A stretch of 64,000 bases of DNA, taken from Streptacidiphilus albus JL83 (lineage in GTDB: Bacteria; Actinomycetota; Actinomycetes; Streptomycetales; Streptomycetaceae). Position 1 is the stretch's first letter. Each line of letters begins with the position of its first letter. A model generated the notes under the pieces. The model worked only from the letters and a program-made list of their open reading frames with translations. It searched no databases and was not told the origin of the DNA. This document shows, piece by piece, positions 52,401 to 62,503 of the stretch. Both the position numbers and the translations under genes were made by a program. Where the stretch lies: contig NZ_JQML01000001.1 of NCBI RefSeq assembly GCF_000744705.1, positions 3,854,017 through 3,918,016 on the forward strand, read 5' to 3'.

Positions 52401-54784
52401 TACTCGGGTTGGACTCGGTCGGGATCCACGACAACTTCTTCACCCTGGGCGGCCACTCGCTGCTGGCCACCAGGCTGATCAGCGCGGTCCGCACCGAGCT
52501 CGGCCACGAGTTGGGCATCAGGACGCTGTTCGACCTGCCCACCGTCGCCGAGTTGGCGCAGCACATCGAGCAGGAGCGGACACAGGCACGCGACGCCCTG
52601 GTCCCGGTACCGCGGGGCGAGCGGCTGCCGCTGTCCTTCGCCCAGCGGCGGCTCTGGTTCCTCAGCCGGCTGAACGGCCCGAGCAGCACCTACAACGCCC
52701 CCCTGGTGCTGCGGCTGAACGGCCTGCTGGACCACGACGCCCTCCAGCTGGCCGTCCAGGACCTGGTCACGCGACACGAGAGCCTGCGCACGCTGTTCCC
52801 CTCGGTCGAGGGCGAGCCGGTCCAGCGGATCCTGGAGCCGGCCGCGGCCGAACCCAGCTTCGTCCGGCACCAGGTCCAGCAGGCCGAGTTGGACGAGCTG
52901 GTCGCCCGCGCGTGCGGATACGCCTTCGACCTCGCGGTCGACCTCCCGCTGCGGGTTTCGGTCCTGTCCACCGGCGCCGACCAGCACGTCCTGGTGCTGC
53001 TGCTGCACCACATCGTCTGCGACGGCTGGTCGATGGCCCCGCTGCGCCGCGACCTGGCCACGGCCTACGCCGCCCGGATGGCCGGAGCCGCCCCGGACTG
53101 GGCGGAGCTTCCGGTCCAGTACGCGGACTACGCCGTCTGGCAGCGGGAGCAGCTGGGCACCGAGGACGACCCGTCCAGCGTCATCGCCCAGCAGTCGCGC
53201 TACTGGCGCGCGGCGCTGTCCGGCCTCCCCGACGAGCTGGCCCTTCCGCACGACCGCTCCCGCGCCGAGCCGGCCGGGCAGGGCGGCGAGACCCTGGGCT
53301 TCAGCATCGGTGCGGACGTCCACGCGCGGGTGTCCGCCCTCGGCCGCCGGACCGGCACCACCGCCTTCATGGTGCTGCAGGCCGCCTTGGCCGCGCTGCT
53401 CACCCGGCTGGGCGCGGGCGAGGACATCCCCATCGGCGCCCCGGTCGCCGGGCGCACCGACGACTCCCTGAACGACCTGGTCGGCTTCTTCGTCAACACC
53501 CTCGTGCTGCGGACCGACACCTCGGGCAACCCCACGTTCCGGACCCTGCTCGACCGGGTGCGCGAGACCGACCTGGCCGCCTACCAGCACCAGGACCTGC
53601 CGTTCGAGCGGCTGGTGGAGTTGGTCAACCCGGCCCGCTCGACCACCCGTCACCCGCTGTTCCAGGTCATGCTGGTGCTGCAGAACGCCGCGGACTCGCA
53701 ACAGCCGCTGCCCGGCCTCCAGGTCGGCGAGTTCGAGGGGCTGCGCACGCAGACCGCCAAGTTCGACCTGTCCTTCGCGCTGCGCGAGCTGCTCGGCCCG
53801 GACGGGCAGCCGGCCGGAATGGAAGGCGAACTCCAGTTCGCCACCGACCTGTTCGACCCGGAGACGGCCGAACTGCTCACGATGCGCTTCCAGCGGCTGC
53901 TCGCGGTCGTCACCGAGCAGCCCGACCTGCCGGTCACCGGCGTCGACGTGCTCACCGAGGCGGAGCAGTGGCAGCTGCTGGCCTGGAACGACACCGGGCG
54001 GGCCGTCCCCCCGGCCACCCTGACCGCCATGGTCCAGGCGCAGGCGCTGCGCACCCCGGAGGCCACCGCGGCGCTCTTCGAAGGCGCCACCCTCAGCTAC
54101 GCCGAACTGGACGCCGCCGCCGACCGGCTGGCCCGGCGGCTGGTGCGGCTGGGCGCGGAGCCGGAGCGGGCCGTGGCCGTGGCGCTGCCGCGTGGCCTGA
54201 ACACCGCAGTGGCCTTCCTGGCGGTGCTCAAGTCCGGCGCGACGTACTTCCCGATCGACCCGGCCTACCCCGAGGATCGGCTCGGCTACCTGCTCGCGGA
54301 CGCCCAGCCGGTGCTGCTGCTGACCGAGCGCTCGGTGGCGGCGGCCCTGCCGCAGTCGGCCTCCCGGCCGGTGCTGCTGCTCGATGATCCGGCGCCGGAG
54401 GAGGACCCGCGGCCGCTCCCGGCTGCCGCGCCGGCCCGCCCCGAGCATCCGGCGTACCTCATCTACACCTCGGGCTCCACCGGGCGGCCCAAGGGGGTCG
54501 TGGTCACCCACACCGGAGCGGCCGCCCTGCTGGGGGTGACCGTCGAGCGCTTCGAGGTCGAGCCCGGGGACCGGTTCCTCCAGTTCGCCTCGACCGGCTT
54601 CGACGCCTCCATCTGGGAGATGGCCATCTCGCTGGTGTCCGGCGCCACCCTGGTGCTGGCGCCCGCCGAACGGCTCGCCCCGGCGCGCCGCTGGCCGAAC
54701 TGCTCGCCGAGACCCGGGTCAGCCATGTGCACCTGCCGCCCGCCGCCCTGGCCGTGCTGCCCGAGGGCGGGCTGCCGGACCTGA
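49403..54784 (+). CDS. Non-ribosomal peptide synthetase, C-A-T-C-A(5' part)
   Basis: 1793 aa as read; it is cut by an apparent one-base deletion near 54682, after which the frame encodes noise to the stop. Order: C (HHIAGDGWS, about 137), A ([10 protein letters not shown], about 633), T (GGHS, about 1016), C (HHIVCDGWS, about 1202), and the first part of a second A domain ([10 protein letters not shown], about 1689). The rest of A2, a carrier and a reductase continue in the +1 frame from 54684. Start: the ATG at 49403 has weak ribosome-site support, and an in-frame GTG at 49427 with AAGGAAG before it is an alternative. A1 code as read: D-A-Y-F-C-G-V-T-F-K (branched-chain-like ending). Confidence 0.9.
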   Translation: MTLDEGRLVIPVSFAQQRLWLVDQIEGPSPLYNLPVALRLHGSLDLPALRTALADVMGRHEALRTVFPELAGVPVQQVLPVAEAPLRFEAVHCGPGEYPALRDAAAASPFDLRREPPMRATVFLLGPDEAVLLVVLHHIAGDGWSLAPLLRDLGTAYTARTAGGAPDWEPLPVQYADYALWQRRMLGGEEDPQSLHHRQLSYWKQKLAGLPEELELPFDRPRHSASGDGAEARDFRLDAELHARLRSFAVQHRVTMFTVLQAGLAALLSRLGAGTDIPLGTGVAGRTDEALDDLVGFFVNTLVLRTDTSGDPSFAELVGRVRRTHLEALSHQDIPFDRLVEEVNPARSLARHPLFQVMLVMQNNDGAELELPGLVCSAEPIGLRVAKFDLTMGLQESFGADGEPAGIEGSVEYATALFDNATVDLLTERLVRLLSAAVADPQAPIGRLDVLGADERHQALYGWNDTTAPVTNGSLPQLFERQVALTPDAVALASDEEQLSYAELDVRVNALAQHLLRLGVGPETPVAMLMDRSVDLVVATLAIIRAGGFYVPLHTSFPPDRMAWVIADTRAAVIITDRAEVGFPHDARVVRVADAETEQTGAPSDPATVDPAPFAPAPFAPVHPDQLAYVMFTSGSTGVPKGVAVRHRDVVDLTADRQWRGGAHERVLLHSPHAFDASTYELWVPLLSGGTVVVAAPGGLDDWTLTKAIERHQVTALFITKALFDLFAEENPEVFAGLRQVCTGGEAASAAMMRRVLDAVPGLRLAHVYGPTEATTFATLQELSQDDLAGVRVPIGSPLDNMQTYVLDGNLLPVPPGVPGELYIAGAGLARGYWNRPGLTAERFVACPYAAGGRMYRTGDLVRRRADGALEFVGRVDAQVKLRGFRIELGEIEAVLAQHEGVGQVVVLAREDQPGDMRLVAYCTPAAAAPDLAAELSAFATRSLPGYMVPSAVVVLDTLPMNANGKIDRKALPAPVYGARTPSVPSTPQQTRLCELFADVLGLDSVGIHDNFFTLGGHSLLATRLISAVRTELGHELGIRTLFDLPTVAELAQHIEQERTQARDALVPVPRGERLPLSFAQRRLWFLSRLNGPSSTYNAPLVLRLNGLLDHDALQLAVQDLVTRHESLRTLFPSVEGEPVQRILEPAAAEPSFVRHQVQQAELDELVARACGYAFDLAVDLPLRVSVLSTGADQHVLVLLLHHIVCDGWSMAPLRRDLATAYAARMAGAAPDWAELPVQYADYAVWQREQLGTEDDPSSVIAQQSRYWRAALSGLPDELALPHDRSRAEPAGQGGETLGFSIGADVHARVSALGRRTGTTAFMVLQAALAALLTRLGAGEDIPIGAPVAGRTDDSLNDLVGFFVNTLVLRTDTSGNPTFRTLLDRVRETDLAAYQHQDLPFERLVELVNPARSTTRHPLFQVMLVLQNAADSQQPLPGLQVGEFEGLRTQTAKFDLSFALRELLGPDGQPAGMEGELQFATDLFDPETAELLTMRFQRLLAVVTEQPDLPVTGVDVLTEAEQWQLLAWNDTGRAVPPATLTAMVQAQALRTPEATAALFEGATLSYAELDAAADRLARRLVRLGAEPERAVAVALPRGLNTAVAFLAVLKSGATYFPIDPAYPEDRLGYLLADAQPVLLLTERSVAAALPQSASRPVLLLDDPAPEEDPRPLPAAAPARPEHPAYLIYTSGSTGRPKGVVVTHTGAAALLGVTVERFEVEPGDRFLQFASTGFDASIWEMAISLVSGATLVLAPAERLAPARRWPNCSPRPGSAMCTCRPPPWPCCPRAGCRT

Positions 54785-57114
54785 GAGTGGTCACCGTCGG
54801 CGGATCGCCCTGCTCGCCGGCGCTGGTCCGGGACTGGTCCGCCGGCCGGCTGATGATCAACGCGTACGGTCCCACCGAGTCCACCGTGTGCGCCACCCTC
54901 ACCGGACCGCTGTCCGGGAGCACCACCCCGACCATCGGCAGTCCGGTCCGGGACACTCAGGTCCATGTCCTGGACTCCGGGCTGCGGCCAGTGCCGCCGG
55001 GCGTGACCGGAGAGCTGTACCTGGCCGGCGCGGGTCTGGCCCGCGGCTACCACAACCGCCCCGCGCTGACCGCGGAACGGTTCGTGGCGAACCCCTTCGG
55101 CGGTCCCGGCGCGCGGATGTACCGGACCGGCGACCTGGCCCGCCGGGGCAAGGACGGCGGTCTGACCTTCCAGGGACGCGCCGACAGCCAGGTGAAGATC
55201 CGCGGTTTCCGGGTGGAACCCGGCGAGATCGAGGCCGCGTTGACCGAGCTGCCGCAGGTCGCGCAGGCCGCCGTGGTGGTCCGGGAGGACACGCCGGGGG
55301 ATCGGCGGCTGGTCGGCTACGTCGTTCCGGCCGGGAGCGCCGGCAGCGCCGGGAGCGCCGAAATGGAGGCGGCAGCGCTGCGCTCGGCACTGGCCGCCAC
55401 CCTGCCCGGCCATATGGTGCCCGCGGCCTTCGTGCTGCTGGACGCGCTCCCGCTCACCATCAACGGCAAGCTCGACCTGCGGGCCCTGCCCGCGCCGGAG
55501 TACGGCCGGTCGGCCGGCCGGCAGCCGCGGTCGCCGCGCGAGCAACTGCTCTGCGAGGTGTTCGCCGAGGTCCTGGGCCTGGCCCGGGTCGGCATCGACG
55601 AAAGCTTCTTCACCCTCGGCGGACACTCGCTGCTGGCCCCGCAGCTGGTGTGGCTGATCAACCAGCGCCTCGGCGTCTCGCTGCCGCTGAGCGTCGTCTT
55701 CGACCGCGACACCGTGGCAGCGCTCGACCCCATGCTGGACGCCTTCGCGGGCGTCGAGGCGGCACCTGTCGGCGCCGACGACTTCGCCGCGGACGCGGTA
55801 CTCGACCGGGCGATCACCGCCGAGGGCCGCCCGGCGCCGGCCCTGGGCGCCGAAACGGGCGGACCCACCGGGATCCTGCTCACCGGAGCCACCGGCTTCC
55901 TGGGCTCCTTCCTCCTGCGGGAACTGCTGGACCGCACCACCGCCGAGGTGTTCTGCCTGGTCAGGGCCTCCGGGCTGGAGGCGGCCGAGCAGCGGATCCA
56001 GCAGAGCCTGGACGGCTACGGCCTGTGGGAGGAGCGGCTGCGCGACCGGATCCGGCCGGTGCCCGGCGACCTGGCCCAGCCGCTGCTCGGGCTCACCCCC
56101 GACCGCTTCGACCGGCTCGCCAAGCAGGTCCAGGTGATCTACCACAACGGCGCCAGGGTCAACATCATGGAGTCCTACGCCCAGTTGCGGGCCGCCAACG
56201 CGGTCGGCGTCCAGGAGGTGCTCCGGCTGGCGGTGCTGCACCAGCTGAAGCCGGTGCACTACGTCTCCACCCTGAGCACGGTCGTGGCCGGACCGGAGGA
56301 CCCCGAGCTGCTCCCGGAGGAGTGGGAGAGCGACCCGCAGCTGCTGGGCGCCAGCGGCTACGTCCGCAGCAAGTGGGTCGCCGAAAGGATCATCCGGCTC
56401 GCCCACGAGCGCGGGATCCCCACCGCGATCTACCGGACCGCGCGGATCAGCGGGGACTCCCGCACCGGGGCGGTGGCCGACCGGGACGCCTTCTGGCACT
56501 ACGTCAGGGCCTGCGTCGAGATCGGGGCGCGCCCGCTCCCGGACCATCCGGACGACGACCTCCAGGAGAACCTGGTCCCGGTCGACTTCGTCGCCGGCGC
56601 CCTGGTCCGGCTGGCCGGCTCCCGGCCCGCCGACGGCCGGACGGTCAACCTGGCCGCCGCCGCCCCGGTCCGCCTGGGCGCCGTCCTGGAGCACGCCAGG
56701 ACCCTCGGCTACCAGGTGGAGGACCTGCCCTACGAGCAGTGGCACCACCGGCTGGAGGCGGCGGCGCGGGCGGCAGGGGTCCCGCAGGACAGCTCGCTGC
56801 GGGCGGTGGCCCTGATGAACAGCGCCACCGCCGCCACCGGCCGGGGACGCCAGCCGCGCGACTTCGACCGCCGCAACCTGCTGCAGGGACTCGACGGCTC
56901 CGGGATCGAGGCCCCCGAGGTCGGCCCCGAGCTGCTGGACCGCTACTTCGCCTACTTCGTCGCCTCCGGGCAGCTCCCCCGGATCCCGATCGGCTCCGCC
57001 CCGCGGGCCGGCCGTGAAGGCCCCCGCCCGCAGCCGGCCGCCCCGGCACCAGAGCGCACCCCGACCCGGCAGGGAGACCCACAACCCCATGAACCCCGCA
57101 ACGCCCGCCCGTAG
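54727..57114 (+). CDS. NRPS continuation: A(3' part)-T-thioester reductase
   Basis: The open frame of 795 aa starts inside the second A domain (in phase from 54684 onward) and continues A ([19 protein letters not shown]), carrier ([10 protein letters not shown]), then a reductase release domain: cofactor motif [24 protein letters not shown] and [11 protein letters not shown] (Tyr/Lys pair of the SDR-like active site), ending near 57060. It should be the same polypeptide as the preceding part. It reductively releases the peptidyl thioester as an aldehyde (or alcohol after a second reduction). Code read across the deletion: D-A-W-H-T-G-A-V-C-K. No ribosome site is seen at 54727, so independent translation is unlikely. 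Confidence 0.85.
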   Translation: MHLPPAALAVLPEGGLPDLRVVTVGGSPCSPALVRDWSAGRLMINAYGPTESTVCATLTGPLSGSTTPTIGSPVRDTQVHVLDSGLRPVPPGVTGELYLAGAGLARGYHNRPALTAERFVANPFGGPGARMYRTGDLARRGKDGGLTFQGRADSQVKIRGFRVEPGEIEAALTELPQVAQAAVVVREDTPGDRRLVGYVVPAGSAGSAGSAEMEAAALRSALAATLPGHMVPAAFVLLDALPLTINGKLDLRALPAPEYGRSAGRQPRSPREQLLCEVFAEVLGLARVGIDESFFTLGGHSLLAPQLVWLINQRLGVSLPLSVVFDRDTVAALDPMLDAFAGVEAAPVGADDFAADAVLDRAITAEGRPAPALGAETGGPTGILLTGATGFLGSFLLRELLDRTTAEVFCLVRASGLEAAEQRIQQSLDGYGLWEERLRDRIRPVPGDLAQPLLGLTPDRFDRLAKQVQVIYHNGARVNIMESYAQLRAANAVGVQEVLRLAVLHQLKPVHYVSTLSTVVAGPEDPELLPEEWESDPQLLGASGYVRSKWVAERIIRLAHERGIPTAIYRTARISGDSRTGAVADRDAFWHYVRACVEIGARPLPDHPDDDLQENLVPVDFVAGALVRLAGSRPADGRTVNLAAAAPVRLGAVLEHARTLGYQVEDLPYEQWHHRLEAAARAAGVPQDSSLRAVALMNSATAATGRGRQPRDFDRRNLLQGLDGSGIEAPEVGPELLDRYFAYFVASGQLPRIPIGSAPRAGREGPRPQPAAPAPERTPTRQGDPQPHEPRNARP

Positions 57115-57913
57115 CGCGCAACGCCAGCGCTACCTGATGTGCCGTCCCACCCACTTCGAGGTGACCTACTCGATCAACCCCTGGATGGATCCGGCGAAGC
57201 CGGTCGACCGCGACCTCGCCGTCACCCAGTGGGAGCAGCTCGCGGACCTCTACCGGCAGCTGGGACACCAGGTGGAGGAGATCACGCCGCTCCCCGGATA
57301 CCCGGACATGGTCTACGCGGCGAACGGCGCCACCGTGGCCGACGGCAGGGTGCTCGGGGCCCGCTTCCGCAACCAGGAGCGGGCCGCCGAGGGGCCGGCC
57401 TACCTGGAGTGGTTCCGCGCCAACGGGTACACCGAGACCCACGACCCGGTCCAGGTGAACGAGGGCGAGGGCGACCTGCTGGTGGTCGGGGACCGGATCC
57501 TGGCCGGCACCGGATTCCGGAGCAGCCCCGAGAGCCACGCCGAGGCCCAGGAGTTCCTGGGCCGACCGGTGGTGGGGCTGCGGCTGGTGGACCCGTTCTT
57601 CTACCACCTCGACACCGCGCTGACCGTGCTGACCGACGACGAGGTCATGTACTACCCGGGGGCCTTCTCGCCCGGCAGCCGGGCGGTGCTGGAGCGGCTC
57701 TACCCGGACGCGATCCAGGTCTCCCGCGCCGACGCCGAGGTCTTCGGGCTGAACGCGGTCAGCGACGGCCTGCACGTGGTCCTGCCCGAGGCCGCCACCG
57801 CGGTGGCGACCAGGCTGCGGGAGCGGGGCTTCACCCCCATCGGCGTCGACCTGTCCGAACTCTTCAAGGGCGGCGGCAGCGTGAAGTGCTGCACCCTCCG
57901 GCTGCGGGACTAG
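57089..57913 (+). CDS. Dimethylargininase-like (DDAH/amidinohydrolase) family enzyme
   Basis: 274 aa from the ATG at 57089, overlapping the NRPS by 26 nt. The N-terminus ([19 protein letters not shown]) and [15 protein letters not shown] (acid region) are the hallmarks of the DDAH branch of the guanidino-modifying superfamily; the His is in [12 protein letters not shown] and the catalytic Cys is in [13 protein letters not shown] near the end. Family members hydrolyse (methyl)arginine to citrulline, or act as arginine deiminases or related amidinohydrolases. In this cluster it may provide citrulline or another arginine-derived residue to an A domain, but it may also act on the product. Confidence 0.88.
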   Translation: MNPATPARSAQRQRYLMCRPTHFEVTYSINPWMDPAKPVDRDLAVTQWEQLADLYRQLGHQVEEITPLPGYPDMVYAANGATVADGRVLGARFRNQERAAEGPAYLEWFRANGYTETHDPVQVNEGEGDLLVVGDRILAGTGFRSSPESHAEAQEFLGRPVVGLRLVDPFFYHLDTALTVLTDDEVMYYPGAFSPGSRAVLERLYPDAIQVSRADAEVFGLNAVSDGLHVVLPEAATAVATRLRERGFTPIGVDLSELFKGGGSVKCCTLRLRD

Positions 57914-57984
57914 CAGCCCCCAGTTCTTGGCATTGGCCCCCGTACCTGACGACCTCCGAACTCTGATGACCAGGGAGTACCACC

Positions 57985-58797
57985 ATGTTGTTGAACCGCA
58001 ATCAGCTTGAGAGCTACCGCAGGGACGGATTCCTGCTGGTGGAGTCGTTGTTGGAGCAGACCGAGGTGGACGCGCTGTGCTCGGCCTTCGTACGGGACTG
58101 CGCGGTGCCCGGTCCGCAGCGGATCGCCGAGGACGACGGCGCCGCGGTGCGCGCCGTCTACGCGTCGCACCAGCGCCAGCCGGAGTTCGCGGACCTGATC
58201 CGCGATCCGCGCCTGCTGCTGCCGGTGGAGCAACTGCTCGGCGCGGACAGCTACGTCTACCAGTTCAAGATCAACGCCAAGCCGGCCTTCGGCGGCGAGA
58301 AGTGGTCCTGGCACCAGGACTACACGGCCTGGCAGATCGCGGACAACCTGCCGGCGCCGCTCCAGGTGAACATCGGGGTCTTCCTCGACGACGTCACCGA
58401 GTTCAACGGACCCGTCATCTACCTGCCCGGATCGCACCGCGGCGGCCTGCTGAACGACCGGCGCGCCGAGCGGGCGAAGTCGGAGCAGCACCTGGACCCG
58501 GACGACATCGCGCTCACGCCGGAGCAGCTGGCCAGTCATGTCGCCCGGCGCGGCATGGTGAGCCCCAAGGGCCCCGCGGGATCGGTGGTCTTCTTCTCCT
58601 CCGAGGTCGTGCACGGCTCGGCCCCCAACATGTCCCCGATGGCCCGGCGGCTGCTCATCGCCACCTACAACGACGTCTCCAACCTGCCCAGTTGGCAGGG
58701 GGAGCCGCGCCCCGACTACGTGGTGTGCCGGGACACCGAGCCGCTGAGCCCGCTCGACGGCACCTTCCTGCGGCAGCGCGAGCTGGTGGGGGTCTGA
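57985..58797 (+). CDS. Phytanoyl-CoA dioxygenase (PhyH) family hydroxylase
   Basis: 270-aa Fe(II)/2-oxoglutarate dioxygenase. The iron-binding HxD is in WSWHQDYTAW (about residues 110-112) and the distal His in EVVHGSAPNMS; RRLLIATYN carries the 2-oxoglutarate-binding Arg. The domain layout resembles EctD-type and amino-acid hydroxylases (proline, leucine and others). AGGGAG precedes the ATG at 57985. The likely role is hydroxylation of a free amino acid or of the peptide. Confidence 0.9.
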   Translation: MLLNRNQLESYRRDGFLLVESLLEQTEVDALCSAFVRDCAVPGPQRIAEDDGAAVRAVYASHQRQPEFADLIRDPRLLLPVEQLLGADSYVYQFKINAKPAFGGEKWSWHQDYTAWQIADNLPAPLQVNIGVFLDDVTEFNGPVIYLPGSHRGGLLNDRRAERAKSEQHLDPDDIALTPEQLASHVARRGMVSPKGPAGSVVFFSSEVVHGSAPNMSPMARRLLIATYNDVSNLPSWQGEPRPDYVVCRDTEPLSPLDGTFLRQRELVGV

Positions 58798-58854
58798 CCG
58801 GCGCGGATGCGGCAGCGGTCGGACCGAGGGCAGAGGGAAGAAGGGAATGAGGAC

Positions 58855-59778
58855 ATGGACCGGTCGGATCCGCACAGCGGCCACGACAACGGCAACGGCA
58901 GCGGCAACGGCACTCGGATGATCCGGTACGGCCTCCGCGGCCAGGCGGAGCGCCTCGACGAGGGGAGGCGGCAGGTGCCGGCGGCGGGACAGGTGGACCT
59001 GTGGCTGCTCCGCCAGCCGGACGCCCGGCGCGTCGGGGAGGAACTGGACCTGGCGCTGCTGGACGGAAAGGAGCGGCAGCGGGCGGGGGCCTGCCGGCGT
59101 CCGGAGGACGGGCGGCTCTATGCGATCGCGCACATCGCCCTGCGGCGGGTGCTCGGCTCCTACCTCGGGATCCATCCCGGCAGCATCGACTTCGTCCGCG
59201 AGCCCTGCCCCTGTTGCGACGGGCCGCACGGCCGCCCGGCGGTTGCGGCCGACCCGCCCGGGGTGCACTTCTCGCTGTCCCACGGGCGGGGAATGGTGCT
59301 GGTCGGCGTGGCACCCGTCCCGATCGGGGCCGATGTGGAGGCGGTGCCCGACCCGGAGACGGTCGAGACCTGCTCGGCGGCGCTGCACCCGCGGGAGCAG
59401 GAGGAGCTCCAGGCCCTGCCACCAGGTGCGCGCAGCGCGGCGTTCGCCCGGATCTGGACCCGCAAGGAGGCCTATCTGAAGGGCATCGGCACCGGGCTGG
59501 CCCGGGACCCGGCCGCCGACTTCCTGGGGGCCGACCCGGCGGCTCGGCCGCCCGGCTGGACGGTGCTGGACATCAGCTGCGGTCCGCGGCATGCCGCCGC
59601 CGCGGCGGTGCTGGGCGGCCCACCGTCGTCCGTCTCGGTCCGGTGGCTTTCGGCGGACGTGCTGCGGGCGCAGCCCGGTGTGCCCGCACTGCGCCCGCGG
59701 GGGCCCGGGAGTCACGCCATGCTGCTTACCGGCTCCGGAGCGCCGGCCTCGGAGCTGCTGTCGGCTTCGGCCTGCTGA
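58855..59778 (+). CDS. 4'-Phosphopantetheinyl transferase (Sfp type)
   Basis: 307 aa from the ATG at 58855 (AGGGA upstream; the earlier in-frame ATG at 58807 lacks a site). It converts apo-carriers to holo form. Motifs: IGADVEAVP (Mg-binding Asp/Glu), FARIWTRKEAYLKGIG (WxxKEAxxK) and FSLSHGRGMVLVGV. The first ~50 residues are disordered (Asn/Gly-rich). Gene stop and the convergent MFS stop overlap by 67 bp. Confidence 0.93.
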   Translation: MDRSDPHSGHDNGNGSGNGTRMIRYGLRGQAERLDEGRRQVPAAGQVDLWLLRQPDARRVGEELDLALLDGKERQRAGACRRPEDGRLYAIAHIALRRVLGSYLGIHPGSIDFVREPCPCCDGPHGRPAVAADPPGVHFSLSHGRGMVLVGVAPVPIGADVEAVPDPETVETCSAALHPREQEELQALPPGARSAAFARIWTRKEAYLKGIGTGLARDPAADFLGADPAARPPGWTVLDISCGPRHAAAAAVLGGPPSSVSVRWLSADVLRAQPGVPALRPRGPGSHAMLLTGSGAPASELLSASAC

Positions 59779-60950
59779 CGCTGCTCCGGGCGGGTCACCA
59801 GGTAGCCGGCGGCCAGGGCGAGCAGGACGGCGGCGCCGTACGCGAGGTCGCGGTAGGGCAGGAAGGCGATCAGCGCGGATCCGCTGGCGATGCCCACCGA
59901 CTGCCCCAGGGTGATCAGGAAACCGTCGGCTCCGGCAACCCGGCCCATCAGCTCACCAGGGGTGTTCAGCTGGACCGCGGTCATCGAGCCGACGATCAGG
60001 AAGGGCAGCCCGAGTCCGAACACCAGGGCCGCCGCCACCACCACGACGTCGGAGGGGACCGCCATCGCCACCGCCGAGACGCTCAGCAGCGCCATGCCCA
60101 TGGCGGTCAGCCGACCCGGCCCGAGCCGGTTGATGGCCGGGCCGGCCAGCAGCCCGCCGAGAATGCCGGTGACTCCCATGGCGGTGACGATCACCCCGGC
60201 CCAGGTCGGCGCGTGGTGCAGGCCGACGGTGGCGACGGCCAGCCCGAGGGTCTCGAAGAGCCCCATCACGAACAGGCCCAGCACCAGGGCGGTGGTCAAC
60301 TGGCGCAGCACCGGGGTCCTGGCCAGGAAGCGGAACCCGGCGGTGGTCTCCGCGCGCCAGCTCTGCTCGGTGCGGGCCGGCTTCGGATCGTCGACCTTGA
60401 TCAGGGCCCAGCAGACCAGCCCGGCCGCGAAGCTGGCGGCGTCCAGCACGGCCACCGCGCCACCGCCGTAGGCGGCCAGCAGGCCGAGCCCGATGGCCGG
60501 GGTGATCAGCCGCTGCCCCTGGGTCAGCGACTGGGACAGCCCGTTGGCCGAGCCGAGCTGCTCCTCCGGGACCATGGTGGGCAGCAGGGCGGACATGGCC
60601 GAGCTGGTGATGTCGCTGGAGAGGCCGTAGAGGAACATCACCGTGTAGATCAGCCAGACCTGCCCGGCGTGGTGGACCTGGGTGAGCGACAGCACCAGCA
60701 GGCAGGTGGCCGCGTTGGTCGCCATCAGCAGCGGTTTGCGGCGGACCCGGTCGACGACCACCCCGGTCAACGGGGAGAGCAGGGTTCCGGCGATCAGGCA
60801 GAGCATGCACAGGCCGGCTCTGGAGGTCGAACCCGTCAGCTCCTTGACCCAGACACCGGCGGCCAGCCAGAGCGCGTAGTCGCCGATGGTGCTGAGGGTG
60901 TTGCCGAGGAAGTACAGGCGCATCCGCGGTTGCGCGAGTAGGTCACCCAT
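59712..60950 (-). CDS. MFS transporter, probable product exporter
   Basis: 412-aa, 12 predicted TM helices. The first half has LSPLTGVVVDRVRRKPLLMA (the MFS loop 2-3 motif) and the second half GLLAGPAINRLGPGRL. The start at 60950 follows GGAAGGA. Members of this class (DHA-like/enterobactin-exporter-like) export small molecules. Location at the end of the cluster supports export or self-resistance. Confidence 0.92.
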   Translation of the reverse strand: MGDLLAQPRMRLYFLGNTLSTIGDYALWLAAGVWVKELTGSTSRAGLCMLCLIAGTLLSPLTGVVVDRVRRKPLLMATNAATCLLVLSLTQVHHAGQVWLIYTVMFLYGLSSDITSSAMSALLPTMVPEEQLGSANGLSQSLTQGQRLITPAIGLGLLAAYGGGAVAVLDAASFAAGLVCWALIKVDDPKPARTEQSWRAETTAGFRFLARTPVLRQLTTALVLGLFVMGLFETLGLAVATVGLHHAPTWAGVIVTAMGVTGILGGLLAGPAINRLGPGRLTAMGMALLSVSAVAMAVPSDVVVVAAALVFGLGLPFLIVGSMTAVQLNTPGELMGRVAGADGFLITLGQSVGIASGSALIAFLPYRDLAYGAAVLLALAAGYLVTRPEQRQQAEADSSSEAGAPEPVSSMA

Positions 60951-61006
60951 GGTTTGTCCTTCCAGGTCAGGGGCGAGGGGACGGTAGTCGAAGCGGCTGG
61001 GACGGG

Positions 61007-61324
61007 TCAGGACGGGTCGGGCAGGTGCAGGGTGGCCGTCGGGTGCAGGACGGCCGTCCAGCCGGCCAGTTCGGCCGTGGTGGCGATCGCCCGCTCGCAG
61101 ACGGCCAGGCAGCCCAGGCGGGCCTGGTCGACGTCCGGTGCGATCAGGAACATCACACCGCGGGCACCGGCCCGGGACGTGTGGACCCGAATGTGCTCCA
61201 GTCCCTCCTGCTCCTCCCCGGACCGGGTGAGCGCAGAGGTGAGGATCCTCCGAGCCTCCTCTGACGTCCCATCAGAACAGCTCATGGAGAATGAGATTGC
61301 GTGCATGAATCGACTGTCGCGCAT
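61007..61324 (-). CDS. Small conserved protein of unknown function
   Basis: 105 aa from the ATG at 61324 (the start is uncertain: a GTG at 61327 and ATG at 61306 also fit). The product is acidic at the start (FSMSCSDGTSEEARRILTSA) with a central GVMFLIAPDVDQARLGCLAV strand-helix segment that looks like an alpha/beta fold with a CxAVCE motif. It lies 56 nt downstream of the MFS gene start on the same strand, upstream of it, and may be co-transcribed. Family unknown. Confidence 0.6.
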   Translation of the reverse strand: MRDSRFMHAISFSMSCSDGTSEEARRILTSALTRSGEEQEGLEHIRVHTSRAGARGVMFLIAPDVDQARLGCLAVCERAIATTAELAGWTAVLHPTATLHLPDPS

Positions 61325-61353
61325 CACCGGGGGCCCAGTGAAGGCAATCCGGA

Positions 61354-61367
61354 GTCACTTAAATGAC
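61354..61367. promoter_or_regulatory. Inverted-repeat operator candidate in the divergent spacer
   Basis: GTCACTTAAATGAC is palindromic except for the central two-base pair mismatches (GTCA.TTAA.TGAC). It sits between the regulator gene (+, 61520) and the small gene (-, start 61324), about 150 nt before the regulator ATG. It could bind the regulator itself. Confidence 0.4.
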
Positions 61368-61519
61368 ATGGCTCATACGTGCCAGCGGAGCCGGTCGAAC
61401 GGATCCGGATCTTGACGGGTGATCGCCAGGACGGTAGGGAGGACGCCGGACGCCCGCAGCCGGCCGAGCAGTCGCCGAACGGCCGGGCAGGACGACGAGA
61501 GCAAGGGGGGAACGCTGAA

Positions 61520-62503
61520 ATGCTGGGTGCACTTGGGCTGACCGACGAGGGTGAGGCCGTCTACCGGCTCATGATTGCCCAGCCCGACTGGACGGTCGCC
61601 CAGCTCGCCGAGGAACTGCACTGGGGCGTCGACTCGGTGCGGGCAGCCCTGGACCAACTGGCCGACCTGGAACTGCTCAGACCGTCCTGGACGGCAGACG
61701 GTCTGCCGCGCATGGCCAACCCCCAGGTGGCCTTCGAGGTCCTGCTGGCGCGCCGCCAGGCGGACCTGACCCGCCAGCTCCAGGAAGTGGAGGTCAGCCG
61801 GGCGGTCATCGCCGCGCTGACGGAGGAGTACGCCGCGTCGGACCTGGGCACCGAACGGGACGGCATCCAGCGGCTGCACAGCATGGAGGACATCAGAATC
61901 CTGTTCCAGGAGCTGGGCAGACAGACCCAGGAGGAGACGCTCTCGTTCGCCCCGGGGGGACCGCAGACCCCGGAGAACCGCGCCGCCAGCCGTCCGGTGA
62001 CCGAGGCCCTGCTCGCGCGCGGGGTCAAGGTCAGGACCATCTACCTCAGCAGCGTCCGCAACGACCCGGGCAGCATCACCCATGCCGACTGGCTGGCCGA
62101 ACAGGGAGCCCAGACCCGGACCAGACCGGCGCTCCCGATGCGGATGCAGATCGTGGACCGGAAAGTGGCCGTCGTCCCGCTCGATCCGGACGACAGCTCG
62201 AAGGGCGCGGCCGTGATCAGGGAGCAGGGGGTGCTCGCAGGGCTGTGCGCGTTGTTCGAGTACGTGTGGGAGGCGGCGGAGCCGTTCGGGGAGATCTCCT
62301 CCACGCCCAAGGGCGAGATCAGCAACCAGCAACGGGAACTGCTCAGGCTGCTGTCGAAGGGACTCACCGACGAGGCGGCGGCGCGCCAGCTCGGAGTGTC
62401 GCTGCGGACCGAGCGGCGCATGATCACCGATCTGATGGAGCAACTGGGTGCGCAGAGCAGGTTCCAGCTCGGCCAGCGGGTGATGGAGACAGGGGTGCTC
62501 TAG
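61520..62503 (+). CDS. TrmB-like/LuxR-type transcriptional regulator
   Basis: 327 aa from the ATG at 61520 (AAGGGGGG about 9 nt upstream). Residues 1-60 form a TrmB-type winged helix (LTDEGEAVYRLMIAQPDWTV, AQLAEELHWGVDSVRAALDQ). The middle part has a long helix (120-150) and an effector-like domain (RPVTEALLARGVKVRTIYLS). A LuxR-type HTH lies at 262-320: LLRLLSKGLTDEAAARQLGV, TERRMITDLMEQLGA. This combination is typical of regulators in antibiotic clusters of streptomycetes. Probable pathway regulator. Confidence 0.9.
   Translation: MLGALGLTDEGEAVYRLMIAQPDWTVAQLAEELHWGVDSVRAALDQLADLELLRPSWTADGLPRMANPQVAFEVLLARRQADLTRQLQEVEVSRAVIAALTEEYAASDLGTERDGIQRLHSMEDIRILFQELGRQTQEETLSFAPGGPQTPENRAASRPVTEALLARGVKVRTIYLSSVRNDPGSITHADWLAEQGAQTRTRPALPMRMQIVDRKVAVVPLDPDDSSKGAAVIREQGVLAGLCALFEYVWEAAEPFGEISSTPKGEISNQQRELLRLLSKGLTDEAAARQLGVSLRTERRMITDLMEQLGAQSRFQLGQRVMETGVL

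Noticed and set aside
49310..54511. 1733-codon open frame on the minus strand across the third NRPS gene
   Set aside because: Its translation is Gln/Arg/Gly/Val-rich with no domain, and it mirrors third-position GC of the real NRPS frame; it is a GC-driven shadow. The same holds for the minus-strand frames at 39881-42193 and 43330-45312.
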